A stretch of 57,935 nucleotides of DNA, taken from assembly GCF_010500995.1 (NCBI RefSeq), contig NZ_QVMK01000017.1, positions 1-57,935 on the forward strand, in the 5' to 3' direction. Shown here piece after piece: positions 8,907 through 16,757 of the stretch. Made by a program: the position numbers and the translations under genes. Origin of the DNA: Bacteroides sp. 224 (GTDB lineage: Bacteria; Bacteroidota; Bacteroidia; Bacteroidales; Bacteroidaceae). Under the pieces are notes generated by a model. It did no database searches, was not told the origin of the DNA, and saw only the letters and a list, made by a program, of their open reading frames with translations. Numbering within the stretch: position 1 is the first letter of the stretch; each line of letters starts with the position of its first letter.

Positions 8907-10367
8907 TTACTTACCTAAACTTCCCATGGCCTTTTTGAGGTATATTTCTGTTAACTTCACATCTATCTGAGCATCAATCTTTTCAGATTGTGCAGATAGC
9001 CAGGCCGTTTGAGCTTCCAACACATTGCTGGTGGGGATGACTCCTTCTTTGAATCCAAGATTGGCATACCGAAGGTTTTCATTTGCTTTATCCATATTAT
9101 TGTCGGCCATTATCAACTTTTTGGCAGCTTCGTTTACCTTGAATACAGCCTGATTTACCTGTAGCTCAATCTTTTCTTTAACATCATTCAGTTGATATTG
9201 AGCAATGTTTGCCTCTGCTTTGGCTGCTTTTACCTTATACGAACCCTCTCCCCAGTGCCAGATGGGTATTTGAAGCATTACGCCTACATTCCACATACCA
9301 CGAAATTTCTTCTCGAAGCCATTAAATAAAGAAGGGTTCGATACCATATAATTTCCTATTAAAGCTACAGACGGCAGATGTTCGGATCGAGTTACGTTTA
9401 TCTTCTGTTGGTGAATTTTTGTTCCCAGTTCTAAGCTCTGAACTTCAGGACGGTTGGCGTATATGGATGTTAGTTCAATTTGAATATCATCAGGATGTTT
9501 TATGGAGAGGTCTTCTATATCTTCGTCGTTTAATACAATGGGGGTAGTAAGCGGAATACCACATAGTTGACAAAGCAACATTCTGGAAAGACTTAATCCG
9601 TCTTCTACTTTTGTGAAGGTCATTTCTGCTTCATTCAGCTTAACACGTACAGATAGTGCATCGGCTCTGGTGGCTACTCCTTCTTCTACCATCTTTTCAA
9701 TATCGCTATTCATTTTCTGCAAGAGGTTTCGATAGGCTTCTGCCAACTTCTTTTTATTTGTTAAAGATACTACCTGCCAATAGGCTTGGTCTGTGTTTAA
9801 TATTACTTCCTGCAATTCTGTATTGTGTTGTTGATGAGCTAATTCTTCGGCATATTTGGTGATTTTATTGTATGCGCGAATTTTGCCACCCATATATAGA
9901 GGCTGAGTGAGAGTAATAGCCCCTACATACATATTTCTGGTGTCGGTGCGTAAGGCATCTATTAAAGAATTTCCAACGCCGTTCAGGGGAGCCACTACGG
10001 AGTTTCCTAAGGATGAAATCAGTGGTTGCAAGTCGGGAAACTGTGTTCCGATGGCTTGTGCAAACTCCTGAACGCTTCCGTTTACGGAAGTACCTATATG
10101 AGTTAATGCGCTTTTCTGATCGTCATTGAGCAATGAGATCTCTTTCTGCATACGCATATAAGCGGCTGTTCCCGAAATGCTTGGTAGGTAATTGGTGAAA
10201 GCCGCCTTCTTTTGATAGTGGGCGGCTTTTATTTTTTGTTGACTAATTAGTAACTCCTTATTGTTGGCTATGGCAAGTGCGCGACAACTATCTAAATTAA
10301 GATACGTTTGGGCTGTTAGCGAAGAAATGAAGCCGATAAAGATAAATGGTAATAGTAGCTTTTTCAT
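8907..10367 (-). CDS. TolC-family outer-membrane efflux protein
   Basis: 486 residues with a signal peptide (1-19, ending SSLTAQ). Two OEP repeats follow, each with a long alpha-helical stretch and a beta segment such as ALTLTQPLYMGGKIRAY and VGVMLQIPIWHWGEGSYK. It is the outer-membrane channel of the exporter and the first gene of the operon tolC-hlyD-permease-permease. No ATP-binding subunit is encoded between or beside these genes. A promoter and a palindrome lie upstream at 10398-10487. Confidence 0.93.
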   Translation of the reverse strand: MKKLLLPFIFIGFISSLTAQTYLNLDSCRALAIANNKELLISQQKIKAAHYQKKAAFTNYLPSISGTAAYMRMQKEISLLNDDQKSALTHIGTSVNGSVQEFAQAIGTQFPDLQPLISSLGNSVVAPLNGVGNSLIDALRTDTRNMYVGAITLTQPLYMGGKIRAYNKITKYAEELAHQQHNTELQEVILNTDQAYWQVVSLTNKKKLAEAYRNLLQKMNSDIEKMVEEGVATRADALSVRVKLNEAEMTFTKVEDGLSLSRMLLCQLCGIPLTTPIVLNDEDIEDLSIKHPDDIQIELTSIYANRPEVQSLELGTKIHQQKINVTRSEHLPSVALIGNYMVSNPSLFNGFEKKFRGMWNVGVMLQIPIWHWGEGSYKVKAAKAEANIAQYQLNDVKEKIELQVNQAVFKVNEAAKKLIMADNNMDKANENLRYANLGFKEGVIPTSNVLEAQTAWLSAQSEKIDAQIDVKLTEIYLKKAMGSLGK

Positions 10368-10397
10368 TGTATACTAATACATTATAATGAATATATA

Positions 10398-10487
10398 TGT
10401 TCAAGGAACAATCATTAAAGATATATTGTTCACAAGTATTTAATGCTTATTACCGGCAAAGATAATTAAAATAATTGCATAAACAAC
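10398..10487 (-). promoter_or_regulatory. Promoter and palindromic leader of the tolC exporter operon
   Basis: On the minus strand a perfect -7 box TATCTTTG lies at 10457-10464, with a -33-like GTTG at 10484-10487, 19 bp away. Transcription would start near 10451, leaving a leader of about 85 nt. The leader holds the palindrome TGTTC-AAG-GAACA (10398-10410) and a second TTGTTC half-site near 10425-10431; together these also form a GAACAAT/ATTGTTC stem. An operator or RNA structure is possible, but which one is not decided by the sequence. Confidence 0.5.
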
Positions 10488-10508
10488 CTTATGGGCGGCT
10501 AACGTGTT

Positions 10509-11726
10509 CTAACCATATATTTCATTGAATGGAGTGTCGAGGAATTTGTCGTTGATATATTCTTTTGCAGTCTTTATAAATCGTTTCAATCCACCTTCTA
10601 CTACAAATGCTTCCCATACTTTTTCGCCATGTTCTTTATCGTTTTCTCTATAGTAGTGTGCAAAGATATTTTCGAGAGATGCTTCTATTGCTTGGTCGAT
10701 GGTTGCGAATTGTTTTTCCTCATATTCCACAATCGCCAAATAATATTTTCCTTTTCTTTTAATTTCCAAATAGGTTCCCATGGCTGTATTTACGTGTGAG
10801 TCGGCAAGTTGGAGACCTATGCATTGGAAGTCGTCGTCATCATCACTTTTGCGCATTTCCAACGTTGTTATTCCATTGAGTATTGAAATTTTTCTGGGGC
10901 TAATAATTGCTTCTTTAACTTTAAATTCGCTTAGTGTATTGCTTTTCTCATCTTTTTCAAAAATAGACATACAATAAGTTTCCTCATTGTTCTCTGCCAG
11001 ATGAATTGTCTGAAAGGTTTCAAAGCAGTCGTCAACCTCATGGAATAATTCAACGATATGGACTGTATTTTCACCTTGTTTCATGTCTTTGATGGAGTAA
11101 CTGATGGCTGATTCCGGATTGTTTGTAATACTCTTTACCCGCTCTTTTGTTGAGTTGGTCAAATAATATTCTATCTGGTGGTTAATCCTTTCAATTTCCC
11201 ATTCGTTGTATCCGCATTCCTCGTCGTAGTGGTACATCAGGCTTGGGTGTATTTTTTTGAATAGAGATACTTTGCCTTCTTTGACTTTGCTGATTTCTAC
11301 AGCCTGTTCAGATAAAGAGTAATCATCATCATCTTCATCAGTGAATCCAAATTTCCATAGAACTGTGACTATATCTCCCTGATTCAACTCGAGCATCGCT
11401 ATGTCGTGAGAGGTTTTATTTCTTACTAAAATTGTTTCATCATCTTTTTTGAGAATAAAAGAAGGATAATCTATATCGCTGATAAAGGTGATATATTCAA
11501 ATTCGTCCGTATAGGTTTGGTCGGCCTTTAGATCTATTCCGGGGCGAATGATGGATGTGACAGTAGTATTAGGATATAATACTTCAACCTCTTCCTCGGT
11601 AGTACAAATTTGTTCGGTGGGTTCGGTGGTGAAAGAATTAGAATCCGTTCCTTTCTTTTGAAATATGCACGAGGTGAATACTAAAAAAGTAATAAAGGCA
11701 ATGGTGGTGAAGATTTTTGTTTTCAT
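10509..11726 (-). CDS. Lipoprotein of unknown function
   Basis: 405 residues, not recognised. Signal peptide with a lipobox (LVFTSC, Cys at about 20), so it should be lipid-anchored. The mature protein is acidic, with DEDDDD and SDDDDD runs, and looks like mixed alpha/beta with no membrane segment. A 32-nt gap separates it from the UBA-like gene upstream, and a further coiled-coil membrane protein precedes that, all on the minus strand. These three may be one transcript. Confidence 0.75.
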   Translation of the reverse strand: MKTKIFTTIAFITFLVFTSCIFQKKGTDSNSFTTEPTEQICTTEEEVEVLYPNTTVTSIIRPGIDLKADQTYTDEFEYITFISDIDYPSFILKKDDETILVRNKTSHDIAMLELNQGDIVTVLWKFGFTDEDDDDYSLSEQAVEISKVKEGKVSLFKKIHPSLMYHYDEECGYNEWEIERINHQIEYYLTNSTKERVKSITNNPESAISYSIKDMKQGENTVHIVELFHEVDDCFETFQTIHLAENNEETYCMSIFEKDEKSNTLSEFKVKEAIISPRKISILNGITTLEMRKSDDDDDFQCIGLQLADSHVNTAMGTYLEIKRKGKYYLAIVEYEEKQFATIDQAIEASLENIFAHYYRENDKEHGEKVWEAFVVEGGLKRFIKTAKEYINDKFLDTPFNEIYG

Positions 11727-11758
11727 TGTTGTGCTTTATGGAATTGTTTCGATTTCTT

Positions 11759-12415
11759 TTACGGGAATTCTCTCATATTCTCTTTTACGTATTCGTATAA
11801 TGTGTCTATCAATTCCGAACGACGTTTCAAGAATATTTCGTTCAATAATATATAGATATCATCTTCCCATATATTTTCAATCTCTTTACTTCGATTGATT
11901 GTATGATTAAGTATGTCTGCCATCCAATTCATTTTCAGAACTTGGCATGCTTGTACTACAGCAGGAGAAAGAACAATATATCCTTCCCACAATTCGTAAT
12001 TAACCCATTCCATCAGTACTACAAATGGATATTCTATGGAACTAATTTGAGGACATTTCTTTTCCCAACAGAGCCAAAAGTCAAATGCGTATTTTTCGTG
12101 AATTGCATGTAGTACCTTATTAAGTGCATCTTCCTTATTTTTGTTTTTGAGTAAACATAGTTCTGTTATGCCATGTGTCTCCATTTCAAAATTTCGGATT
12201 GCTACTCCTAAATCATAATTGGCTGCTTCAAGGTATTGAACTGCTTGTTCAGTATTCAATGATTGCTCTTGCATGAATGTGTTGACTAAGCTTTTCTTAA
12301 ATTGATATTCTGCTTCAGCAACATTCCCTGCTGCTTCTACCAACAATTTTTTAGCCTGATTAATTCCTATTGGGAACTTTTTTCGTAGTACCTTTATTTC
12401 TTCCAAATATTCCAT
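11759..12415 (-). CDS. Protein with tandem UBA/EF-Ts-N-like helices
   Basis: 218 residues without signal or membrane segment. The N-terminus (about 5-40, EIKVLRKKFPIGINQAKKLL then AGNVAEAEYQFKK) resembles the UBA/TS-N three-helix domain of elongation factor Ts (K-LR--TG-G---CKKAL--A-GD---A). A second similar unit follows at about 53-77 (NTEQAVQYLEAANYDLGVA). The rest (about 85-218) is helical and Trp-rich with no family I recognise. Such domains bind short helices or protein tails. The role here is unknown and the domain call is by eye. Confidence 0.6.
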   Translation of the reverse strand: MEYLEEIKVLRKKFPIGINQAKKLLVEAAGNVAEAEYQFKKSLVNTFMQEQSLNTEQAVQYLEAANYDLGVAIRNFEMETHGITELCLLKNKNKEDALNKVLHAIHEKYAFDFWLCWEKKCPQISSIEYPFVVLMEWVNYELWEGYIVLSPAVVQACQVLKMNWMADILNHTINRSKEIENIWEDDIYILLNEIFLKRRSELIDTLYEYVKENMREFP

Positions 12416-12478
12416 TTCTATGGTACTCTCTTATTCAGCTTGTTAGTTTTCTACAGAATGAAATTCAAACCAGCCAAC

Positions 12479-13354
12479 TTACTCTAAACTAAATTTCCTG
12501 GAGCCAATTAAAGTTCCATCAGCAAAAATGTCGGCTCTGTACTCTCCGGCATGCAGAAACTCTTCCACTTGCCAGTACACCACTACCGATTGCTCTTCGC
12601 CATTATATTCAACATACTTTTTGATGGAATAATTAAGCTCGCGATTTTCGTAAGGGAATGTATGAGATGCGTCTTTAAAAAGAACACTGTTGTCGGGCTT
12701 GGTTATGCGGACATAGATAATTCGTTCACCGGTTTCGGCAGTGATGTTCTTCACTAAGGTAAAGCCGATATTGAATTTAGTGACATCCTTTACCTTTTTA
12801 ATGGTTTTATTCCTTTTGTTTTTGGGCTCTACCCAAATGTTGGTTGCATCTAATTGTGCAGCCAACGTCACACGTTTATTTAATTGTTCTTTTTCTTGAG
12901 ATAAGGAATTGATTTGCTGAGATGCAGCATTGTATCTTTTGGTCACTTCGGCAATCTGCTTTTGTTGCTTTTCGGTTAGTTGATTCAGAGAGTCAATTTG
13001 AGTAATATAACTCATCATGATTTTGCGAAGTGAAGTTAACTCATTTTTTAAACGACGAATCTCTGCCGCATTGGTGCTCTTTACGGTGCGAAGTTCTTCC
13101 AACAATCGTTGCACCTTAACCTTTTCTTGGTCTAATAAAACGGATAAAGAATCATTGGTGAGTGTTGTTTGCAATTCGTCATAACGGGTAGCAAAATGAC
13201 TATATTCGTTTTCGAGCTCTTCTTTTTCCAGTTCGAATACCTGAACAAGCTCTTTATTATTCTGCTTTTCTGCAAAAAATAAATAAGTAACGGTCAGCAT
13301 GGCTACTATCAAAATGCCAACAACAGTAAATAGTATTGTATTTTTTTTATTCAT
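12479..13354 (-). CDS. Membrane-anchored coiled-coil protein
   Basis: 291 residues. One N-terminal membrane segment (about 7-27), then a long coiled coil (about 35-160, Glu/Gln/Lys/Leu heptads), then a C-terminal beta-rich domain (about 190-291) with VYWQVEEFLHAGEYRADIFA. The topology suggests a periplasmic rod carrying a small sandwich domain. It is divergent from mdh; I recall similar genes beside mdh in Bacteroides but cannot name the function. A likely promoter is at 13384-13415. Confidence 0.75.
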   Translation of the reverse strand: MNKKNTILFTVVGILIVAMLTVTYLFFAEKQNNKELVQVFELEKEELENEYSHFATRYDELQTTLTNDSLSVLLDQEKVKVQRLLEELRTVKSTNAAEIRRLKNELTSLRKIMMSYITQIDSLNQLTEKQQKQIAEVTKRYNAASQQINSLSQEKEQLNKRVTLAAQLDATNIWVEPKNKRNKTIKKVKDVTKFNIGFTLVKNITAETGERIIYVRITKPDNSVLFKDASHTFPYENRELNYSIKKYVEYNGEEQSVVVYWQVEEFLHAGEYRADIFADGTLIGSRKFSLE

Positions 13355-13383
13355 GTTTTCAAGTTAAGATTGTTAAAACCGTG

Positions 13384-13415
13384 CAAAAATAGTCTTTTTT
13401 GTTATAGTACAGCAA
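13384..13415 (-). promoter_or_regulatory. Promoter of the coiled-coil protein gene
   Basis: Minus-strand -7 box TATTTTTG (13384-13391) with TTGC at 13412-13415 as -33, spacing 20 bp. It fits the Bacteroides consensus TTTG-N19/20-TAnnTTTG with one mismatch in the -33 element. It lies 30 nt upstream of the start codon. Confidence 0.5.
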
Positions 13416-13500
13416 GTAGCTTACTTCTTTTTATGTTTTCTTTGGTAACTGATTTCTATTTTATTGGGTGTTAACGAGTGATTTTCTTTAACTAAATTTA

Positions 13501-13543
13501 TTACGGAAATATTTCCGCAATTAAGAATATCCTCTTAATTTTG
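13501..13543 (+). promoter_or_regulatory. mdh promoter with overlapping palindrome
   Basis: -7 box TAATTTTG at 13536-13543, with TTTC at 13512-13515 as -33 (spacing 20). The -33 element sits inside the perfect 14-bp palindrome CGGAAATATTTCCG (13504-13517), which extends imperfectly to 20 bp (13501-13520). A dimeric regulator bound there would block or replace the -33 contact, so this is a candidate operator for mdh. Confidence 0.5.
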
Positions 13544-13598
13544 CCTTTTCAAACAAATGGATCTAAGAATATTTATCAATTTAAATAAGAATAGTATT

Positions 13599-14540
13599 AT
13601 GTCAAAAGTAACCGTAGTAGGCGCAGGTAACGTAGGTGCTACATGTGCAAATGTTCTTGCCTTCAATGAAGTGGCAGATGAAGTAGTAATGCTCGATGTA
13701 AAAGAGGGTGTTTCGGAAGGTAAAGCAATGGATATGATGCAGACAGCACAATTGTTAGGTTTCGATACAACCTTGATAGGCTGCACCAATGATTATGAAA
13801 AAACAGCTAACTCGGATGTAATCGTAATCACCTCGGGTATTCCTCGCAAACCGGGTATGACTCGCGAAGAGTTGATCGGCGTGAATGCAGGTATTGTGAA
13901 AACAGTAGCTCAAAACGCATTGAAATATTCTCCTAATGCTATTATCGTGGTAATTTCTAACCCTATGGATACCATGACTTATTTGGCATTGAAATCATTA
14001 GGTTTACCAAAGAACCGTATTATTGGTATGGGTGGTGCTTTAGATAGCTCACGTTTTAAATATTATTTGTCACAAGCTATTGGTTGCAATGCCAACGAAG
14101 TAGAAGGTATGGTAATTGGTGGTCATGGAGATACTACCATGATTCCTTTAACTCGTTTTGCTACTTACAAAGGATTGCCTGTTTCTAATTATCTTTCTGC
14201 AGAAAAACTTGAAGAAGTGGCCAAAGCTACCATGGTAGGTGGAGCTACACTGACCGGTTTATTGGGAACTTCTGCTTGGTATGCACCGGGTGCTGCCGGA
14301 GCATTTGTGGTAGAATCGATTCTTCACAATCAAATGAAAATGATTCCTTGCTCTGTAGCATTGGAAGGCGAATACGGCGAAGAAGATATCTGCTGTGGTG
14401 TGCCTGTACTTTTAGGTCGCAACGGTGTAGAGAAAATTGTGGAGCTTCCTTTGAATGAAGATGAAAAAGCTAAATTTAAAGCAAGTGCTGCTGCCGTACG
14501 CGGAACAAACGCTGCATTGAAAGAAGTAGGGGCTTTATAA
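13599..14540 (+). CDS. mdh: Malate dehydrogenase
   Basis: 313-residue NAD-dependent malate dehydrogenase of the LDH-like type, interconverting malate and oxaloacetate in the reductive branch toward succinate and propionate. Visible: Rossmann motif GAGNVG (8-13), Asp33 for NAD preference, substrate-loop IPRKPGMTR with Arg83 (malate, not lactate) and Arg89, NPMD (121-124), Arg152, and catalytic His176 in GGHGDTT. The ATG at 13599 is chosen because MSKVTVVGAG matches the family start; an in-frame ATG at 13557 would add 14 unrelated residues and lies just after the predicted -7 box. Confidence 0.97.
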   Translation: MSKVTVVGAGNVGATCANVLAFNEVADEVVMLDVKEGVSEGKAMDMMQTAQLLGFDTTLIGCTNDYEKTANSDVIVITSGIPRKPGMTREELIGVNAGIVKTVAQNALKYSPNAIIVVISNPMDTMTYLALKSLGLPKNRIIGMGGALDSSRFKYYLSQAIGCNANEVEGMVIGGHGDTTMIPLTRFATYKGLPVSNYLSAEKLEEVAKATMVGGATLTGLLGTSAWYAPGAAGAFVVESILHNQMKMIPCSVALEGEYGEEDICCGVPVLLGRNGVEKIVELPLNEDEKAKFKASAAAVRGTNAALKEVGAL

Positions 14541-14568
14541 TGAGTATCCGTATAAGATAGAATAAGAT

Positions 14569-14619
14569 AAAAAGGTGGGAGATTGAAGGGAGAAGTTCCG
14601 GATGTTTCTCACCTTTTTT
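14569..14619 (+). terminator. Intrinsic terminator after mdh
   Basis: AAAAAGGTGGGAGA and TTTCTCACCTTTTTT form a stem (about 9 bp in the A/GGTG part plus GAGA/TCTC) ending in a T run. It separates mdh from hexA, so hexA probably has its own promoter. Confidence 0.6.
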
Positions 14620-14660
14620 CAGATACCTGATCAAATATTAATCGACTAAAATTTTATTTC

Positions 14661-15866
14661 ATGGAAAACATTTTCTCGTTAGCTACCGAAGAATTGAAGT
14701 TTATTGCAGATGCACTTCAAGCAAGAATCGAAGAAGGTCTTAAAGAAGATAATCAAGAAATATCTGCCATTCCTACCCATATTCATCCCAAAGAGGAAGG
14801 TGTTACAGGAGAAGAAAGAGTGCTTGCGCTCGACTGGGGTGGAACCAATTTCAGAGCTGCCCTTGTAGAATATAAAGATGGAAAAGCTACCATTATTGAG
14901 GATGTAAAACATCGCTTATCTCGCGTGGAAACAAAAGGCTTTACGCAAGAAAAGCTGCATGAAAGAATGGGCTGCTTTATCAGCGAACTAAAACAACTCG
15001 ATGAACGTGTTACCAAAATCGGATATTGTTTCTCTTATCCGGCAGCTTCGCGCTTAAATGGTGATGCCATTCTTCTTCGTTGGACAAAAGGAATCGATAT
15101 TCCTGATATGATAAACAAACCGGTAGGAGAGTCATTGCTTAAATACCTGAATAACCATAAAGAGATAAATACCACATTTAAAGATATTAAGGTAGTAAAC
15201 GATACAGTTGCCAGTTTGTTTGCCGGACTCACCGAACGCATAGATGGTAAACCTTTCGATTCTTACGTTGGCTTAATTGTAGGAACAGGTACCAACATGG
15301 CCAGCTTGATGCCTCTTAATAAAATAGAAAAGCTGAACAGTAAAGATGAAGGTGTGATTCCTGTTAACCTGGAATCGGGAAATTTCAATCCTCCTCATTT
15401 AACAATTATCGATAATCTGGTAGATGCTATATCGAATAATAAGGGTAGTCAGCGATTTGAAAAAGCTATATCGGGTGGTTATTTGGGCGAAATCTTCAAA
15501 ACCGTATTTATGTTTGAGAAGGTTAAATATGACTTCGACGGTGGCGATTTGAGCTATATCATCAATAACCCTGATAAAAACAAAAAAGATCATGTAGACA
15601 TCGCCAACTGGGTTTATAACAGATCGGCACAACTGGTTGCTGCTTCTCTGGCCGGATTGGTTCAGGTTTTGGTAGCACAAGACAGTGCAATAAAGAATAT
15701 CTACCTGGCTGCCGACGGAACCCTGTTCTGGAGCAACGATTATGAGCAGCAAGTAGAAGCTGAACTTAAAAAGCTGTTGCCGGCAGGTGTTACAATGGTG
15801 ATATCGGCTAAAGAAAAGATGCAGGAACCAAATCTGATTGGTTCGGCTATTGCAGCACTTTCTTAA
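14661..15866 (+). CDS. hexA: Hexokinase (HexA type)
   Basis: 401-residue hexokinase of the eukaryote-like family, phosphorylating glucose and related hexoses with ATP, as described for HexA of Bacteroides fragilis. Visible: phosphate-1 loop LDWGGTNFR (57-65), sugar-binding CFSYPA (122-127) and TKG (141-143), catalytic Asp180 in VVNDTVASL, GTGTN (207-211), LESGNF and the ADGTLF adenosine region near the C-terminus. It is not a ROK kinase: the cysteine-rich zinc motif is absent. It follows mdh on the plus strand after a terminator. Confidence 0.92.
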   Translation: MENIFSLATEELKFIADALQARIEEGLKEDNQEISAIPTHIHPKEEGVTGEERVLALDWGGTNFRAALVEYKDGKATIIEDVKHRLSRVETKGFTQEKLHERMGCFISELKQLDERVTKIGYCFSYPAASRLNGDAILLRWTKGIDIPDMINKPVGESLLKYLNNHKEINTTFKDIKVVNDTVASLFAGLTERIDGKPFDSYVGLIVGTGTNMASLMPLNKIEKLNSKDEGVIPVNLESGNFNPPHLTIIDNLVDAISNNKGSQRFEKAISGGYLGEIFKTVFMFEKVKYDFDGGDLSYIINNPDKNKKDHVDIANWVYNRSAQLVAASLAGLVQVLVAQDSAIKNIYLAADGTLFWSNDYEQQVEAELKKLLPAGVTMVISAKEKMQEPNLIGSAIAALS

Positions 15867-15888
15867 GAATTAATAATTCATCCTTTTA

Positions 15889-15931
15889 TAAGAGTGTATT
15901 TTCCTTTAATATATGGAAAGTACACTCTTTC
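15889..15931 (+). terminator. Intrinsic terminator after hexA
   Basis: AAGAGTGTATTTTCC (15889-15903) pairs with GGAAAGTACACTCTT (15915-15929) with one G-T pair and one bulge-free stem, and a short T run follows. It is 23 nt after the hexA stop. Confidence 0.7.
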
Positions 15932-16010
15932 TGTATGAAAATAGTTTTGTTTGAAAATCTATTTCAAACTGCTAAAACTTGTTATAAAGCTTGCGTTGTC
16001 GCACACGAAA

Positions 16011-16041
16011 TTTGCACAAACCGAAAAACTCCGTACCTTTG
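16011..16041 (+). promoter_or_regulatory. Consensus promoter for a small RNA
   Basis: TTTG (16011-16014) and TACCTTTG (16034-16041) are separated by exactly 19 bp, a full match to the Bacteroides primary sigma factor consensus. No convincing coding region follows. Confidence 0.8.
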
Positions 16042-16046
16042 TACTG

Positions 16047-16109
16047 TGTTTTTCATAGTATTAGATTTAAGGTTAACAAAGGTTGGGATCAGGCGTGATC
16101 CCTTTTTTT
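16047..16109 (+). ncRNA. Predicted small RNA of about 63 nt
   Basis: Downstream of a perfect promoter, transcription starting near 16047 would end at a strong intrinsic terminator: GGGATCA (16085-16091), loop GGCG, TGATCCC (16096-16102), then seven T (16103-16109). The body TATTAGATTTAAGGTTAACA (from 16059) looks like a sequence I recall as recurring between genes in Bacteroides, possibly a multicopy sRNA family; this is unverified. The overlapping 77-codon open frame (15935-16168) runs through promoter and terminator and is not credible. Confidence 0.65.
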
Positions 16110-16156
16110 ATATCTATACTTTTCCTTTGCTTCTGCATTCCACCAACCACTGTTTT

Positions 16157-16222
16157 AATTGCCGGTAGCATTTGCTTCAACTGTCGGTGGCATTTGCCCC
16201 AAATGCCAGTAGCATTATTAAG
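16157..16222 (+). repeat. Three-unit 22-bp tandem repeat
   Basis: Three head-to-tail units of AAYTGYCRGTRGCATT followed by six variable bases (TGCTTC, TGCCCC, ATTAAG): starts at 16157, 16179 and 16201. The same unit, also three copies, occurs in inverted orientation at 46350-46415. It lies between the sRNA and an inverted repeat. Confidence 0.85.
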
Positions 16223-16241
16223 GTTTGGCAAGAAGGGAATT

Positions 16242-16354
16242 TTCACCACAGATTAACACAGATTTTCACAGATTATTAACTCAAAACAATGTTTTTGGGG
16301 AGGGAGGTAGTGAAATAATTTAATCTGTGCAAATCTGTGTTAATCTGTGGTGAA
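16242..16354. repeat. Inverted repeat, CACAGATTAACACAG family (copy 1)
   Basis: The left arm starts TTCACCACAGATTAACACAG (16242) and the right arm ends CTGTGTTAATCTGTGGTGAA (16354). Arms are about 36 bp with few mismatches around a loop of about 40 nt. A second copy is at 43424-43542. It lies downstream of the minus-strand monooxygenase gene and could act as its terminator. Confidence 0.85.
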
Positions 16355-16371
16355 CTAATTCAAGACTATTT

Positions 16372-16653
16372 CTAAAGTGTTTTAATGATAAGCTTTGAAG
16401 CAAGCAAAGTTTCAACACCTCCGGCAAATGTTTTGAAATGCGCTGATGTGGCATGAGTGTTTATCGCATCTTGGTCTTTATACTCCTCGTAGAACATAAA
16501 AGAGGTAGGAGTGAACGGACTTTGATAAAGATTATAACTGATATTTCCTTCTTCTTTGCGGGTTGCTTCAATCAGGGTTTCGGCCAAGGTAATGAATTCT
16601 TTTTCTTTTCCCGGGGTTACTTCTGCCCAAGCTACAATTGTTTTCTTTTCCAT
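16372..16653 (-). CDS. Putative quinol monooxygenase (ABM/YgiN-like)
   Basis: 93-residue single ABM domain (dimeric alpha/beta ferredoxin-like fold): an N-terminal beta strand (KKTIVAWAEVTPGKEKEF), then EGNISYNLYQSPFTPTSFMF and EEYKDQDAINTHATSAHFK, the usual conserved core with its His near the end. Members are small cytoplasmic enzymes or stress proteins acting on quinones or aromatic compounds without a cofactor; the substrate here is unknown. It is divergent from aroA. Confidence 0.85.
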   Translation of the reverse strand: MEKKTIVAWAEVTPGKEKEFITLAETLIEATRKEEGNISYNLYQSPFTPTSFMFYEEYKDQDAINTHATSAHFKTFAGGVETLLASKLIIKTL

Positions 16654-16725
16654 TGAATGTATGATTAAAATGATTTATGAATTAAATAAATACCGTACAA
16701 AGGTATAAGATTCTTGTTGAATAGC

Positions 16726-16733
16726 TATCTTTG
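16726..16733 (+). promoter_or_regulatory. aroA -7 box
   Basis: TATCTTTG matches the Bacteroides -7 consensus; no good -33 TTTG is found 19-20 bp upstream. It places transcription start near 16740, which excludes the TTG codon at 16731 as the start of aroA. Confidence 0.45.
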
Positions 16734-16757
16734 CATATATTATATTTAGGTGAATTT

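Noticed and set aside
13557..13598. Upstream ATG for malate dehydrogenase
   Set aside because: It would add 14 residues outside the family and lies too close to the predicted -7 box.
15935..16168. 77-codon plus-strand open frame
   Set aside because: It runs through a perfect promoter and an intrinsic terminator and has no family resemblance; a small RNA is the better reading.
16157..16222. Possible CRISPR-like array
   Set aside because: Spacing of six bases and 16-bp repeats do not fit CRISPR, and no cas gene is present.
16731..16757. TTG start for aroA
   Set aside because: The TTG is inside the -7 box TATCTTTG; the ATG at 16758 fits the family.
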